A stretch of 64,000 nucleotides of DNA. It comes from Croceicoccus sp. Ery15 (GTDB lineage: Bacteria; Pseudomonadota; Alphaproteobacteria; Sphingomonadales; Sphingomonadaceae). The position numbers were made by a program, and so were the translations under genes. The notes beneath the pieces are model-generated. The model worked only from the letters and a program-made list of their open reading frames with translations. It searched no databases and was not told where the DNA came from. Positions 1 to 7,122 of this stretch are shown piece after piece. Each line of letters opens with the position of its first letter. Positions within the stretch are counted from its first letter, which is position 1. The stretch lies in the NCBI RefSeq assembly GCF_020985305.1, contig NZ_CP087588.1, positions 1,054,001-1,118,000 on the forward strand, in the 5' to 3' direction.

Positions 1-336
1 GGCGGCGGTTCGGGTCGTGGGTGCCTCTCGCCGGATCAGGTCGAACATCGCACCGCGCACGCGCATCTTGGCATAGGCGGCAAAGGCGTGCTCGCTCCCC
101 TGCTCCCCCTCGCCCATTTCGGACCGCCCCCGATGACGCTGCGCACATTCAGCCAGCGCCATCAGCCCGACCTGGATCAGATCCTCGATCTCTATGCCGG
201 GCCTTCCGCTGCCATGGGCATGCCATGCCAGCCTTTTGACCATGGGCATAAAGTCCCTGATCCGTTCCTCCGCGCTGCCGGAATAGGCATTGCGGGCGGT
301 CTGCCGCGTCCTGCCAAATGCCGTCTGGTTATGCAT
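1..336 (-). CDS. fliA: Flagellar sigma-28 factor FliA, N-terminal part (runs off left edge)
   Basis: The minus strand reads openly from an ATG at 336 to base 1, giving 112 residues. They match region 2 of sigma-70 family factors: FMPMVKRLAWHAHG, then a DLIQVGLMALAECAQRH segment typical of FliA, then AFAAYAKMRVRGAMFDLIR, the core-binding and -10 recognition helices. The ATG overlaps the flhA stop (TGATG), so it is the last visible gene of the transglycosylase-flhA-fliA operon. FliA directs late flagellar genes and is held by FlgM, encoded nearby. Regions 3 and 4 lie outside the window. The family call is firm; FliA rather than another group 3 factor rests on the context. Confidence 0.88.
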   Translation of the reverse strand, partial: MHNQTAFGRTRQTARNAYSGSAEERIRDFMPMVKRLAWHAHGSGRPGIEIEDLIQVGLMALAECAQRHRGRSEMGEGEQGSEHAFAAYAKMRVRGAMFDLIRREAPTTRTAA

Positions 337-2441
337 CATGCCGCCATCTCCATATTGTCGGCTGCTGCAATCGGGGCGCTGGCACCGATCACCTCGATCA
401 CTTCGATGGGCTGGCTGGCAGGCAGTTCGCCAATCGAGATTACGATGACTTCAGGGGTCCGCTGGCGAACCAGCGATGCGATGGCGCGCCGCGATTGGGG
501 CTGAACCACCAGCGCTGGTGGAATGGCCGCAGGCCCGCGCTCGTCCACGATCTGCTTCACGCGGCGGGCAATGGTAGTTGCCAGATCGGGCTCGATCACC
601 GGCCAGCCTGTCACCGGATCGCGCAGCCCCTGCAGGATCGCGCTTTCCAGCCCGCCATCCAGTGTGACCACGGGCAGCGATCGGGTCGGCGGGCAGATCC
701 GCCCCACAATGGTCGCGCCCAGATCGCTGCGCACGCGGTCGACTAATGCCTCGTGATCCTGGGTCACCTGCACCACACGCGAGAGACTTGCGAAGATCGG
801 CACCGGATGGGTGATCGCGATGCCATCCTCCAGCAGGCTGCGCAGCACGCGGGTCACGGCGGCCAGAGACAGCGGCTGCGGATGGATGGTCTCGATCAGG
901 CTGGCCGAATGGGCCTTGGTCGCCTCGATCAGGTCGCGCACCTCGTCCGGCCCCAGCAAATCATGCGCCCGCTCTCCCAGTAACTGGTTCAGATGGGTGG
1001 CGATGACCGTGCCCGGATCGACGACGAGAAAACCGGCTGCCGTGGCATGGTCGCGGTTGCCCTTGTCTATCCACAAGGCAGGGCAATTGAAGCTGGGGTC
1101 GCGGGTTTCATCCCCCTTCAGGTGATGATTGCGGCTGGCCTCTCCCGTATCGATGGCCAGCACACGGCCCGGCTGCACCGCCGCGCCGCCCAGCATTACC
1201 CCGCCCAACATGATGCGATAGTCATAGGGCGCCATGTCCAGCGCATCGCGCAGCCGGAATTGCGGGACAACGAAGCCGAAATTGCGCGACAATTGCTTGC
1301 GCACGCCAGTGATGCGGGCCAGCAATGGCGAGCCCTTTTTCTCATCCACCAAGGGGACGAGACCATAGCCAAACTCTATGCTGACGAGCGCCATGTCGGT
1401 CACCTGATCCAGATCGATGCGATGCGGATCGACGGGCGCTGATATGGCCGCGACCGTTGCAGGCCGTGCGGCGCGTTTCTTCAGCCTATGCGCCAGCCAG
1501 AACGCCCCTGTCGCTGCGGGCAGGAAGATCGACTGCGGCATGGCGGGGATCATCCCCACGGCAGCCAGCACCACGCCCACCGGCAGCCAGCTGCGCGGAT
1601 CGGCAAATTGCCCGCCGATCTGCCCTGCCAGATCGCGCGCGTCGGATACGCGGGTGACGATCACCGCTGCCGCGATCGACAGCAGCAACGAGGGCACTTG
1701 CGCGACCAGAGCATCACCGATGGCGAGCTGCATATAGGTCTCGGCCGCTTCGGCCGCGGACAGGCCGTGGGTAATCATGCCAAGGCACAGCCCCGCAATG
1801 ATGTTCACCGCCAGGATCAGCAGCGCCGCGATCGCATCGCCCTTCACGAATTTCGACGCACCATCCATCGAGCCGTAGAAGTCCGCCTCCGTTGCCACTT
1901 CGCGGCGCCGGGCCTTGGCTTCATCGGCGGTCAGAATGCCGGCAGCCAGATCGGCATCGATCGCCATTTGCTTGCCCGGCAAGGCATCGAGGGTGAAACG
2001 CGCCGACACTTCGGACACGCGCCCTGCACCCTTCGTCACCACTACCATGTTGATGATCATCAGGATCAGGAAAACGAAAATTCCGACCGCGAAATTGCCG
2101 CCGATCACAAATGCGCCGAACGCCTCGATCACATGGCCCGCCGCAGCACCCCCTTCATGGCCATGTACCAGTACCACGCGGGTGGAAGCGACATTCAGCG
2201 CCAGCCGAAGCAAGGTCGCGAACAGCAGGACCGAGGGAAAGGACGAGAAATCCAGCGGCTTTTGCGCGTTCATCGCGGCCATCAGGATCGCCACCGACAG
2301 CGCGATATTAAGAACAAAGGACACATCCAGCAGCATGGCCGGTACCGGCACGATCATCAGCAGCATCAGTGCGATGATCCCGGCCGGGAGTGCCATCGCG
2401 CTGAGATCTGCGGCTCGTTTCGCGGTTGGGACGGGCGTCAC
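336..2441 (-). CDS. flhA: Flagellar export apparatus protein FlhA
   Basis: A 701-residue protein of normal family length. Residues 20-320 carry about eight hydrophobic helices; the FHIPEP-family signature lies near residues 138-165 (GAGRVSEVSARFTLDALPGK, then DADL). The remaining ~350 residues are the cytoplasmic domain that forms the nonameric ring docking export chaperones and substrates. FlhA is a core inner-membrane part of the flagellar type III export gate with FliPQR and FlhB, all encoded further along. Its start overlaps the stop of the upstream transglycosylase gene by 4 nt, indicating translational coupling. Confidence 0.97.
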   Translation of the reverse strand: MTPVPTAKRAADLSAMALPAGIIALMLLMIVPVPAMLLDVSFVLNIALSVAILMAAMNAQKPLDFSSFPSVLLFATLLRLALNVASTRVVLVHGHEGGAAAGHVIEAFGAFVIGGNFAVGIFVFLILMIINMVVVTKGAGRVSEVSARFTLDALPGKQMAIDADLAAGILTADEAKARRREVATEADFYGSMDGASKFVKGDAIAALLILAVNIIAGLCLGMITHGLSAAEAAETYMQLAIGDALVAQVPSLLLSIAAAVIVTRVSDARDLAGQIGGQFADPRSWLPVGVVLAAVGMIPAMPQSIFLPAATGAFWLAHRLKKRAARPATVAAISAPVDPHRIDLDQVTDMALVSIEFGYGLVPLVDEKKGSPLLARITGVRKQLSRNFGFVVPQFRLRDALDMAPYDYRIMLGGVMLGGAAVQPGRVLAIDTGEASRNHHLKGDETRDPSFNCPALWIDKGNRDHATAAGFLVVDPGTVIATHLNQLLGERAHDLLGPDEVRDLIEATKAHSASLIETIHPQPLSLAAVTRVLRSLLEDGIAITHPVPIFASLSRVVQVTQDHEALVDRVRSDLGATIVGRICPPTRSLPVVTLDGGLESAILQGLRDPVTGWPVIEPDLATTIARRVKQIVDERGPAAIPPALVVQPQSRRAIASLVRQRTPEVIVISIGELPASQPIEVIEVIGASAPIAAADNMEMAA

Positions 2442-3262
2442 AGGCCGAACCTTTCAAACCGCGCATAGGCTGCCTTGACGGCGGGCGGAGTGGATTGGCC
2501 GGTGTCGCCGAAGATCGACTGCAGCCTGGCGGTCATGGATTGCCCGCCCGCGATCCGCGCGGCGACCGGCAGGGCCCCCGGAACAGGCAGGCCGGGCCCC
2601 GGCTGAGCGGGCCGGTGGGGCAATGGCGAAACGAACTCGCCCGCGCCATTCATGGCGCCCTGTACCTTCGCTTCGATCACGGCCATCACTTCGCCAAGGC
2701 TGCGCTCCGCGCCCGATGGGTGCCGGAATATGCCGCGATTGGCTGCGCTGGCGGCAGGCAGCAGCGCCGTAGCCGACGCATCGGGATCGCGGGACAGCGC
2801 GTTCAGAAAGCGCGCGGCATCGCCGCTGCCGAGGAAATGCGCGAGATAAAGCTCTGCCGCGTCGGGCTGGCGGCCCAGCGTGCGCGCCATTTCGATCCGG
2901 TTATCGCCAGCGAGCTCCCCCGCCATCAGGGCCGATGCGGCGGGATCGTAACGCAGGCCCATGATCCGTTCCGCCATCGCCTTGTCGGTGATGCGCCCGT
3001 CCGAAATGGCCGCACTGGCCCAGCCATAGCCGTGCTTTGCGCCGTGGCGTTCCAGCGTGCCCAGCCATGTTGCATTGGTAAACTGGAAAAGACCCGCCGC
3101 GCTGGAGGTAGCGGCCTTTGCATCGGGGTTCATCGAGGATTCGATGCGGGCCTGTGCCAGCAGGAATTCGAAATCCTCTCCGGTGCGCTGCGCGGCGCGG
3201 GCGATATCGGCGCGGATCGCTGTGCCGGTGCCGGAGACGGCTTCAATCGGGGGTCCACTCAT
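2438..3262 (-). CDS. Lytic transglycosylase (SLT domain), probable flagellar muramidase
   Basis: A 274-residue protein starting at the ATG at 3262; an in-frame TTG at 3271 is less likely. The SLT fold shows in residues 30-110: LLAQARIESSMNP places the catalytic Glu near residue 41, followed by AAGLFQFTNATW (56-66). No signal peptide is obvious. In many proteobacteria FlgJ combines a rod-cap domain with a muramidase. Here the FlgJ at 11237 has only the rod domain, so this protein probably opens the peptidoglycan for the rod. It leads the operon with flhA and fliA behind a sigma-54 promoter. The domain is clear; the flagellar role is inferred from position. Confidence 0.85.
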   Translation of the reverse strand: MSGPPIEAVSGTGTAIRADIARAAQRTGEDFEFLLAQARIESSMNPDAKAATSSAAGLFQFTNATWLGTLERHGAKHGYGWASAAISDGRITDKAMAERIMGLRYDPAASALMAGELAGDNRIEMARTLGRQPDAAELYLAHFLGSGDAARFLNALSRDPDASATALLPAASAANRGIFRHPSGAERSLGEVMAVIEAKVQGAMNGAGEFVSPLPHRPAQPGPGLPVPGALPVAARIAGGQSMTARLQSIFGDTGQSTPPAVKAAYARFERFGL

Positions 3263-3300
3263 TCGGGTCAATCCTGTCGGTGACTGTGACAGAACAACCC

Positions 3301-3318
3301 AAGCAATTACCGTGCCAG
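3301..3318 (-). promoter_or_regulatory. Sigma-54 promoter of transglycosylase-flhA-fliA
   Basis: On the minus strand TGGCACG (3317-3311), 4 nt, then TTGC (3306-3303) matches the -24/-12 consensus with correct GG-to-GC spacing. TGGCAC begins 55 nt before the ATG at 3262. It sits directly after the flgN stop, so the operon can be transcribed separately from flgMN. Confidence 0.82.
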
Positions 3319-3319
3319 T

Positions 3320-3646
3320 TCAGGCCCCCAGCGCGGCATAGCGTTTCGCGCCATACAGGCGCGGCGAACCGCTCAGCATATCGATCCGCGCGGTGATATT
3401 GGCCGCGACAAGATTGCGCATCTGGCGGTTCACCTCGTTCGCGTCGCGGGCGGCGCGGCTCATCGCGCGGCATTCCTCGTCCAGCGAGGCGGCATCGGCA
3501 TGATCCAGCCGGTCGCACACGCCCAGCTTCTCGCGCGCAGCCAGCGTAATCGCGTCGAGGTCGAGACCGGCAATCGCTTGCCGCTCACTCTCAAGCACGG
3601 CAAGCATCTGCCGCAACGCTTCCTTCAGTTTGACGGTCTCGCTCAC
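3320..3646 (-). CDS. flgN: FlgN-like flagellar export chaperone
   Basis: A 108-residue, largely helical protein starting KLKEALRQMLAVLESERQAIAGLDLDAI, the usual pattern of FlgN chaperones, which bind hook-filament junction proteins FlgK and FlgL (12 kb away) and deliver them to FlhA. FlgN families diverge strongly, so the call rests on size, helical pattern and coupling: its start overlaps the flgM stop by 4 nt, and flgM-flgN is a common pair. Confidence 0.78.
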   Translation of the reverse strand: MSETVKLKEALRQMLAVLESERQAIAGLDLDAITLAAREKLGVCDRLDHADAASLDEECRAMSRAARDANEVNRQMRNLVAANITARIDMLSGSPRLYGAKRYAALGA

Positions 3647-3918
3647 TTTTCGGTCCTTAGCATGAAGCCGGCTGCGATCATGGCATCGGCGATTTTCTGC
3701 GGCACCAGAGGATAGGTGCCGTCTTCGATGGCCTTGCGGATTTCAGCGACGCGGTCGGCATCGACGGGCGGCGCGCCCGGATCCAGTGCGTCGGAAAGCG
3801 AAAGGCCGGAGGCGGCGGGCGCTTTTTGCGATGCCATGTCCGGCCCCGTACGAAGGGGCGTCGGGCGGATGTCGCCGGTAAAGACCGGGCGGATCGGTCC
3901 GATATCATGCGTTGCCAT
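3643..3918 (-). CDS. flgM: Anti-sigma-28 factor FlgM
   Basis: A 91-residue protein whose N-terminal half looks disordered and whose C-terminal half (residues 53-83: DADRVAEIRKAIEDGTYPL, then KIADAMI) is the FlgM motif that binds sigma-28. FlgM blocks FliA until the hook is complete, then leaves through the export gate. A TAAA-N15-CCG element at 3950-3976 may be its FliA-dependent promoter, giving the feedback loop known for flgM in other bacteria. It is co-transcribed with flgN. Confidence 0.92.
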   Translation of the reverse strand: MATHDIGPIRPVFTGDIRPTPLRTGPDMASQKAPAASGLSLSDALDPGAPPVDADRVAEIRKAIEDGTYPLVPQKIADAMIAAGFMLRTEK

Positions 3919-3948
3919 TTGCGCGTTTCCCTAACAGCGGTCCGAAAG

Positions 3949-3977
3949 GCAGGACGGATGCGGCAAGGGAAGTTTAA
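3949..3977 (-). promoter_or_regulatory. Candidate sigma-28 promoter of flgM
   Basis: The minus strand has TAAACTTC (TAAA at 3976-3973), with CCGTCC starting exactly 15 nt after TAAA. The same TAAA-N15-CCG layout occurs before flagellin and fliD. The classical sigma-28 consensus is TAAA-N15-GCCGATAA, so CCG sits one base closer here. The -10 is about 30 nt upstream of the flgM ATG. Confidence 0.5.
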
Positions 3978-4012
3978 GGGCGGCGGCGGAAAATGGCCTT
4001 TCGGGCCGGAGA

Positions 4013-4513
4013 TCAGGCGGAAGGCAGGCTGACCACGCCCGGCGCGGTTATCCGTGCGCGCATGATGTCGGCGCGGCGGCGGGCCTCGGTTACGGGGCGC
4101 ACCTTGATCCAGTCGCCCACCGCGCCGCTTTCCAGCGCCTGTCCGGGGCGGGAGATGGTGAACCCCTGCCCTGCAACCGCAATCGAAACGGCATCGCCGC
4201 GTTGCACCGCGATTGCCTCGGCCCCGGCGTCCGCCGCGACCGCTGCCGCGCGTACCGGCATATAGAGCCGCCATCCGCCCGCATCGGGGCACTGCAAGAT
4301 CAGCGTATCGCGGCCGTCGCTTCGCCAGCCGATATCGACCGGCGCGGCACAGGGGCGCAATTTCAACCTGCGGTCGATCGGATGCATCGCGCCGCCTTCC
4401 TCTCCGATCGCTGCGCCGGTAAACTGCGCGATCCGGTCATCGAGCGCGGCCAGATCCTGAACCGGCGCACCGGCGGCCATCAGCAGGACGATCAGGGCAG
4501 AAGCGTTGAACAT
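4013..4513 (-). CDS. flgA: Flagellar P-ring assembly chaperone FlgA
   Basis: A 166-residue protein beginning MFNASALIVLLMAAGAPVQ, a short signal peptide, followed by a SAF-like C-terminal half (VAVQRGDAVSIAVAGQGFTI and IKVRPVTEARRRADIMRA) typical of FlgA. It acts in the periplasm to help FlgI polymerise into the P ring. The frame stays open to a TTG at 4576, but that codon lies inside the sigma-54 -24 element, so the ATG at 4513 with its signal sequence is the better start. It is transcribed away from the MotA/ExbD-like pair. Confidence 0.88.
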   Translation of the reverse strand: MFNASALIVLLMAAGAPVQDLAALDDRIAQFTGAAIGEEGGAMHPIDRRLKLRPCAAPVDIGWRSDGRDTLILQCPDAGGWRLYMPVRAAAVAADAGAEAIAVQRGDAVSIAVAGQGFTISRPGQALESGAVGDWIKVRPVTEARRRADIMRARITAPGVVSLPSA

Positions 4514-4558
4514 GGGCGTGGCCTTTCGCAGCGTGTAACGATGTGCATCACGGCTGCG

Positions 4559-4576
4559 TTGCAAGATATGTGCCAA
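4559..4576 (-). promoter_or_regulatory. Sigma-54 promoter of flgA
   Basis: The minus strand has TGGCAC (4575-4570), five bases, then TTGCA (4564-4560), an excellent -24/-12 match. It begins 62 nt before the flgA ATG. A cluster of GGTGACA repeats lies 20-106 nt upstream of it, where an enhancer-binding protein would be expected. Confidence 0.82.
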
Positions 4577-4596
4577 GCATTCCGGCTATCCGGCGA

Positions 4597-4681
4597 GGGT
4601 GACAAAGGTGACATCTGTCACCCAAGGTGTCACCCAGAGTTTTTCCCGGAAATGCGCGGGTTTTTGCGCCTTTGGGTGACA
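4597..4681. repeat. Five GGTGACA/TGTCACC repeats upstream of flgA
   Basis: Copies lie at 4597-4604 (GGGTGACA), 4606-4613 (AGGTGACA), 4616-4623 (TGTCACCC), 4628-4635 (TGTCACCC) and 4674-4681 (GGGTGACA). Copies two and three form a 7-bp palindrome with a 2-nt spacer at 4607-4622. The outer copies could also pair as a long hairpin. They may be an activator site for the flgA promoter or a terminator for the neighbouring channel genes; the sequence does not decide. Confidence 0.6.
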
Positions 4682-4782
4682 TTGTCGGGTTGCGGGGAAA
4701 TTCGACGTTTTGAAAGAGCCTTCGATAACGGGCGATAGGCCGGATCGGGCGTGTAGGACAGCAAAACCCCCACGGCGCGCCA

Positions 4783-5181
4783 TCAATGGTCATAGGCCAG
4801 CACCGCGCCCTGTTCGCGGCTGTCGGGGATCAGCACGATGCGTGCATGGGCGCCCGCACCGGCGGCTTCGGCAGCAAGGCGGGCGGCTTGATCCATCGCG
4901 ACGGCGGCATTGGCAGGATCGTATCCGATGGTGATTTGCAGGCTCGCCCCCGCGCCCGCGGGATTTTGCCGCAGCCATTCGCCCAAAGGCGGCGCATCGG
5001 GCAATGCGCGATAGAACGCCTGAGGGACCGGATCGGGCGCGGGCAAGTCTGCGGCGCGGTCTGCCGAGGCATATTGCGCGGTCACGATGAACATGATCAG
5101 GGCCAGATCGGCCAGCATGATCGCCCAGCCCGCCTGCCCCTTCATACCGCGATGACCCTTCATACCGCGATGCCCCATCAC
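4783..5181 (-). CDS. Small ExbD/MotB-like membrane protein (no OmpA domain)
   Basis: A 132-residue protein with a short basic N-terminus, one transmembrane helix (GWAIMLADLALIMFIVTAQ, about residues 18-36) and a ~90-residue periplasmic tail. The Asp near residue 25 sits early in the helix, like the proton-carrying Asp of MotB, ExbD and TolR. The tail (LQITIGYDPANAAVAMDQAA...) resembles ExbD/TolR periplasmic domains and lacks the peptidoglycan-binding OmpA domain of MotB. The N-terminus has a duplicated GHRGMK unit from a 17-bp DNA repeat (5138-5154 and 5156-5172), so the exact start among several ATGs is uncertain. Its start overlaps the stop of the MotA-like gene by 4 nt. Function unknown; a paired ion channel is inferred. 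Confidence 0.68.
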   Translation of the reverse strand: MMGHRGMKGHRGMKGQAGWAIMLADLALIMFIVTAQYASADRAADLPAPDPVPQAFYRALPDAPPLGEWLRQNPAGAGASLQITIGYDPANAAVAMDQAARLAAEAAGAGAHARIVLIPDSREQGAVLAYDH

Positions 5182-5861
5182 GCGGCGAAGACCCTGTCCG
5201 CTGCGCCTGCCCCGTCTGCCCCGTCCGCCCCGTCGGGCAGTGGATGAACCACAGCTCCCTCCAGCTGCGCGGCGGTCCAGCGCAATAATTCGTCGCGCGC
5301 CTGTTCCTCCGCCTCGCCCGAACGGCGGATCGCCTCGGCCAGCGGGGTAAGGACCAGATGGGCCAGCAGCACGCCATACAGCGTGGTCAGCACTGCCGCC
5401 GCCAGCGCCGCGTTCATCCCTGCGGCGGGATCGGACGGCAATTGCGACAAGGCCAGCAGCGTGCCCGCCAGCCCGAACGCCGGCGCGGTTTCCGCCGCCA
5501 TGGCCAGCGTGGCGAAGGCACGGCGGTTATCGGCCAGACGCCGCGCGCGATAACGCGCCATCTGCTTGTGAAACAGCGGGATCGAACGCGCGTCGATCAT
5601 GGCCTTGGCGGCAAGCTGGCTGGCGCGGTCGCGGAAATAATAGGGTTCGGTCCTGACCAGCCCGTCGATCCGCACATCCTGCACCATGCGCGCCAGATCG
5701 CTGCGCAGATCGTCGGCGTCGAATTCGCGGGAGGCAAGATGCCGGATCGTCGCCAGCGTAGCGCGGCATTCGCCCAGCCCCGCCCGCAGCAAGGTGGCCA
5801 GCGCCGTGCCGCCAACGACGATGGCGGCAGAAACGGGATCGATCAGCGCGGCGAAATCCAT
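5178..5861 (-). CDS. MotA/TolQ/ExbB-family proton channel protein
   Basis: A 227-residue protein. The N-terminus (MDFAALIDPVSAAIVVGGTA) resembles the first helix of MotA; the C-terminal half has paired hydrophobic helices (ETAPAFGLAGTLLALSQL, then NAALAAAVLTTLYGVLLAHL) with the GLAGTLLAL/TTLYGVLLA motifs of the MotA/ExbB family. It is shorter than the canonical MotA at 13838 (287 aa). It is coupled by ATGA overlap to the ExbD-like gene and lies divergent from flgB, inside the flagellar cluster. It may be an accessory stator or an energiser of another envelope process; no direct evidence separates these. Confidence 0.78.
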   Translation of the reverse strand: MDFAALIDPVSAAIVVGGTALATLLRAGLGECRATLATIRHLASREFDADDLRSDLARMVQDVRIDGLVRTEPYYFRDRASQLAAKAMIDARSIPLFHKQMARYRARRLADNRRAFATLAMAAETAPAFGLAGTLLALSQLPSDPAAGMNAALAAAVLTTLYGVLLAHLVLTPLAEAIRRSGEAEEQARDELLRWTAAQLEGAVVHPLPDGADGADGAGAADRVFAA

Positions 5862-5929
5862 GGCTATTGCGGCTCCTTATGCGGGCCAGAACGGATGGCG
5901 CGGCGCGTTTTTCAGGGGGCGGCGCGCGT

Positions 5930-5971
5930 TTGCCGCCATACCGGCAACGCTTTGCCGCACCCTGTTGCCGC
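5930..5971. promoter_or_regulatory. TTGCCGC repeat cluster, possible enhancer site for flgB
   Basis: TTGCCGC occurs at 5930-5936, 5952-5958 and 5965-5971, and an inverted GGCAA at 5943-5947 forms GGCAA-N4-TTGCC with the middle copy. The cluster is about 60-105 nt upstream of the flgB sigma-54 element, the usual distance for an enhancer-binding activator. Binding by the FlbD-like protein is inferred only. Confidence 0.45.
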
Positions 5972-6031
5972 CTGCACGGCCAATCCTGCCGCCACATCCT
6001 GAAAAGCGCGAAGAACCGCGGTTTTCGCCCG

Positions 6032-6050
6032 GTTGGCACGGCATTTGCAA
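6032..6050 (+). promoter_or_regulatory. Sigma-54 promoter of the flgB operon
   Basis: TGGCACG at 6034-6040, four bases, then TTGCA at 6045-6049 is a consensus -24/-12 element. It begins 57 nt before the flgB ATG and should drive the long plus-strand flg operon. Confidence 0.88.
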
Positions 6051-6090
6051 ACCCATCAACCGACTATCGCACAGCAGGAAAGGGCCGATC

Positions 6091-6438
6091 ATGTCGGGCG
6101 ATCTGTTTGGAATTCACGGGGCGGCATTGCAATTGCGCTCGCAGCGCATGGGCGTGCTGGCGTCGAATATCGCGAATGCCGGAACCCCCGGTTACAAGGC
6201 ACGCGACATCGATGTCGGCGCGGCCCTGGCGCGCGTCGCCGGCGGTACTAGCGTCGATCGGGCCGCTGACGGCGCGACCCTGTTCCGCGTGCCGGTAATC
6301 GCCTCGCTCGACGGCAATACGGTCGAGCTGCAGAACGAACAGATCGCATTTTCGGAAAACGCCGTCGGCTATGCCGCCACGCTCGACCTGATCCGCACGC
6401 GGGTCGAGACGGTGACCCGCGCGATCCGGGGCGAATGA
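6091..6438 (+). CDS. flgB: Flagellar basal-body proximal rod protein FlgB
   Basis: A 115-residue protein whose N-terminal rod signature (ALQLRSQRMGVLASNIANAGTPGYKARDI) and C-terminal helix (YAATLDLIRTRVETVTRAIRG) are typical of FlgB, one of the first rod subunits exported. The frame is open far upstream, but the ATG at 6091 follows AGGAAAGG and lies just downstream of the sigma-54 promoter. It is first in flgBCDEFGHIJKL and overlaps flgC by 4 nt. Confidence 0.95.
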   Translation: MSGDLFGIHGAALQLRSQRMGVLASNIANAGTPGYKARDIDVGAALARVAGGTSVDRAADGATLFRVPVIASLDGNTVELQNEQIAFSENAVGYAATLDLIRTRVETVTRAIRGE

Positions 6439-6848
6439 CGATGGCCGACCGTCCCCTGACCGCCTTTACCCTCGCCCAGCGCGGCATGTCGGCCCAGATG
6501 GTCCGCATGAACGCGGCGGCCTCGAACCTCGCCAATGCTGGTTCGGTCGCCGCGAGCGAGGGGGAAGCCTATCGCCCCTTGCGCGCCGTTTTCGCCGAGG
6601 ATCTCGATCGCGCCACCGGCCAGTCCAGCGTGCGCGTCAGCGCCGTCGTGCGCGAGGATACCGCCCCCACCCGCCGCTATGACCCCGGCCATCCGCTGGC
6701 CGATGCCAATGGCGAAGTCTGGGTCGCCCCCGTCGATGAGAATGCCGAGATGGTCGAGATGCTGGAAGCATCGCGCCAGTACCAGAACATCGTCGAGGCA
6801 CTTTCCACCACCAAGCAACTGATGCTCGACACGATGAGGCTGAAATGA
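6435..6848 (+). CDS. flgC: Flagellar basal-body rod protein FlgC
   Basis: A 137-residue protein, normal for FlgC. It has the N-terminal rod motif (MSAQMVRMNAAASNLANAGSV) and the conserved C-terminal helix (MVEMLEASRQYQNIVEALSTTKQLMLDTMRL). FlgC forms the proximal rod with FlgB and FlgF. Its ATG overlaps the flgB stop and its stop overlaps the flgD start, both by 4 nt. Confidence 0.95.
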   Translation: MTMADRPLTAFTLAQRGMSAQMVRMNAAASNLANAGSVAASEGEAYRPLRAVFAEDLDRATGQSSVRVSAVVREDTAPTRRYDPGHPLADANGEVWVAPVDENAEMVEMLEASRQYQNIVEALSTTKQLMLDTMRLK

Positions 6849-7117
6849 CGATTTCCTCTGTAACTTCCGCGACGACCGCAACCGCAAGTTCCTCGACCGG
6901 CGGCGGCTTCGCCTCGCTCGACCAAAGCGATTTCCTGAAGCTGATGACGGTGCAGATGCAGCATCAGGACCCGTTCGATCCGGTCGACAACAAGGAGATG
7001 CTGGCCCAGCTGGCCCAGTTTTCGCAGCTGTCCGCCAGTTCGGAAACGAACAGCGTGCTCGACCAGATTTCCGCCAAGCTCGACGCCATTGCGGCGCTCG
7101 CGGCCGGAAAGGAGTAA
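6845..7117 (+). CDS. flgD: Flagellar hook assembly protein FlgD, short form
   Basis: A 90-residue protein with the FlgD N-terminal motif: FLKLMTVQMQHQDPFDPVDN, then MLAQLAQFSQLSAS. FlgD caps the growing hook. Well-studied versions are about 220-240 residues with Fn-III and Tudor-like domains after this motif; here the reading frame ends right after it, only 5 nt before flgE, with no frameshift remnant visible. This appears to be a real minimal form matched to a short FlgE. Confidence 0.9.
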   Translation: MTISSVTSATTATASSSTGGGFASLDQSDFLKLMTVQMQHQDPFDPVDNKEMLAQLAQFSQLSASSETNSVLDQISAKLDAIAALAAGKE

Positions 7118-7122
7118 CCCCC

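Noticed and set aside
5943..5958. Possible sigma-54 promoter for the MotA/ExbD-like pair (CGGCAA-N4-TTGC on the minus strand)
   Set aside because: The GG-to-GC distance is one base too short and the -24 half is poor; the same bases are better explained as part of the TTGCCGC cluster.
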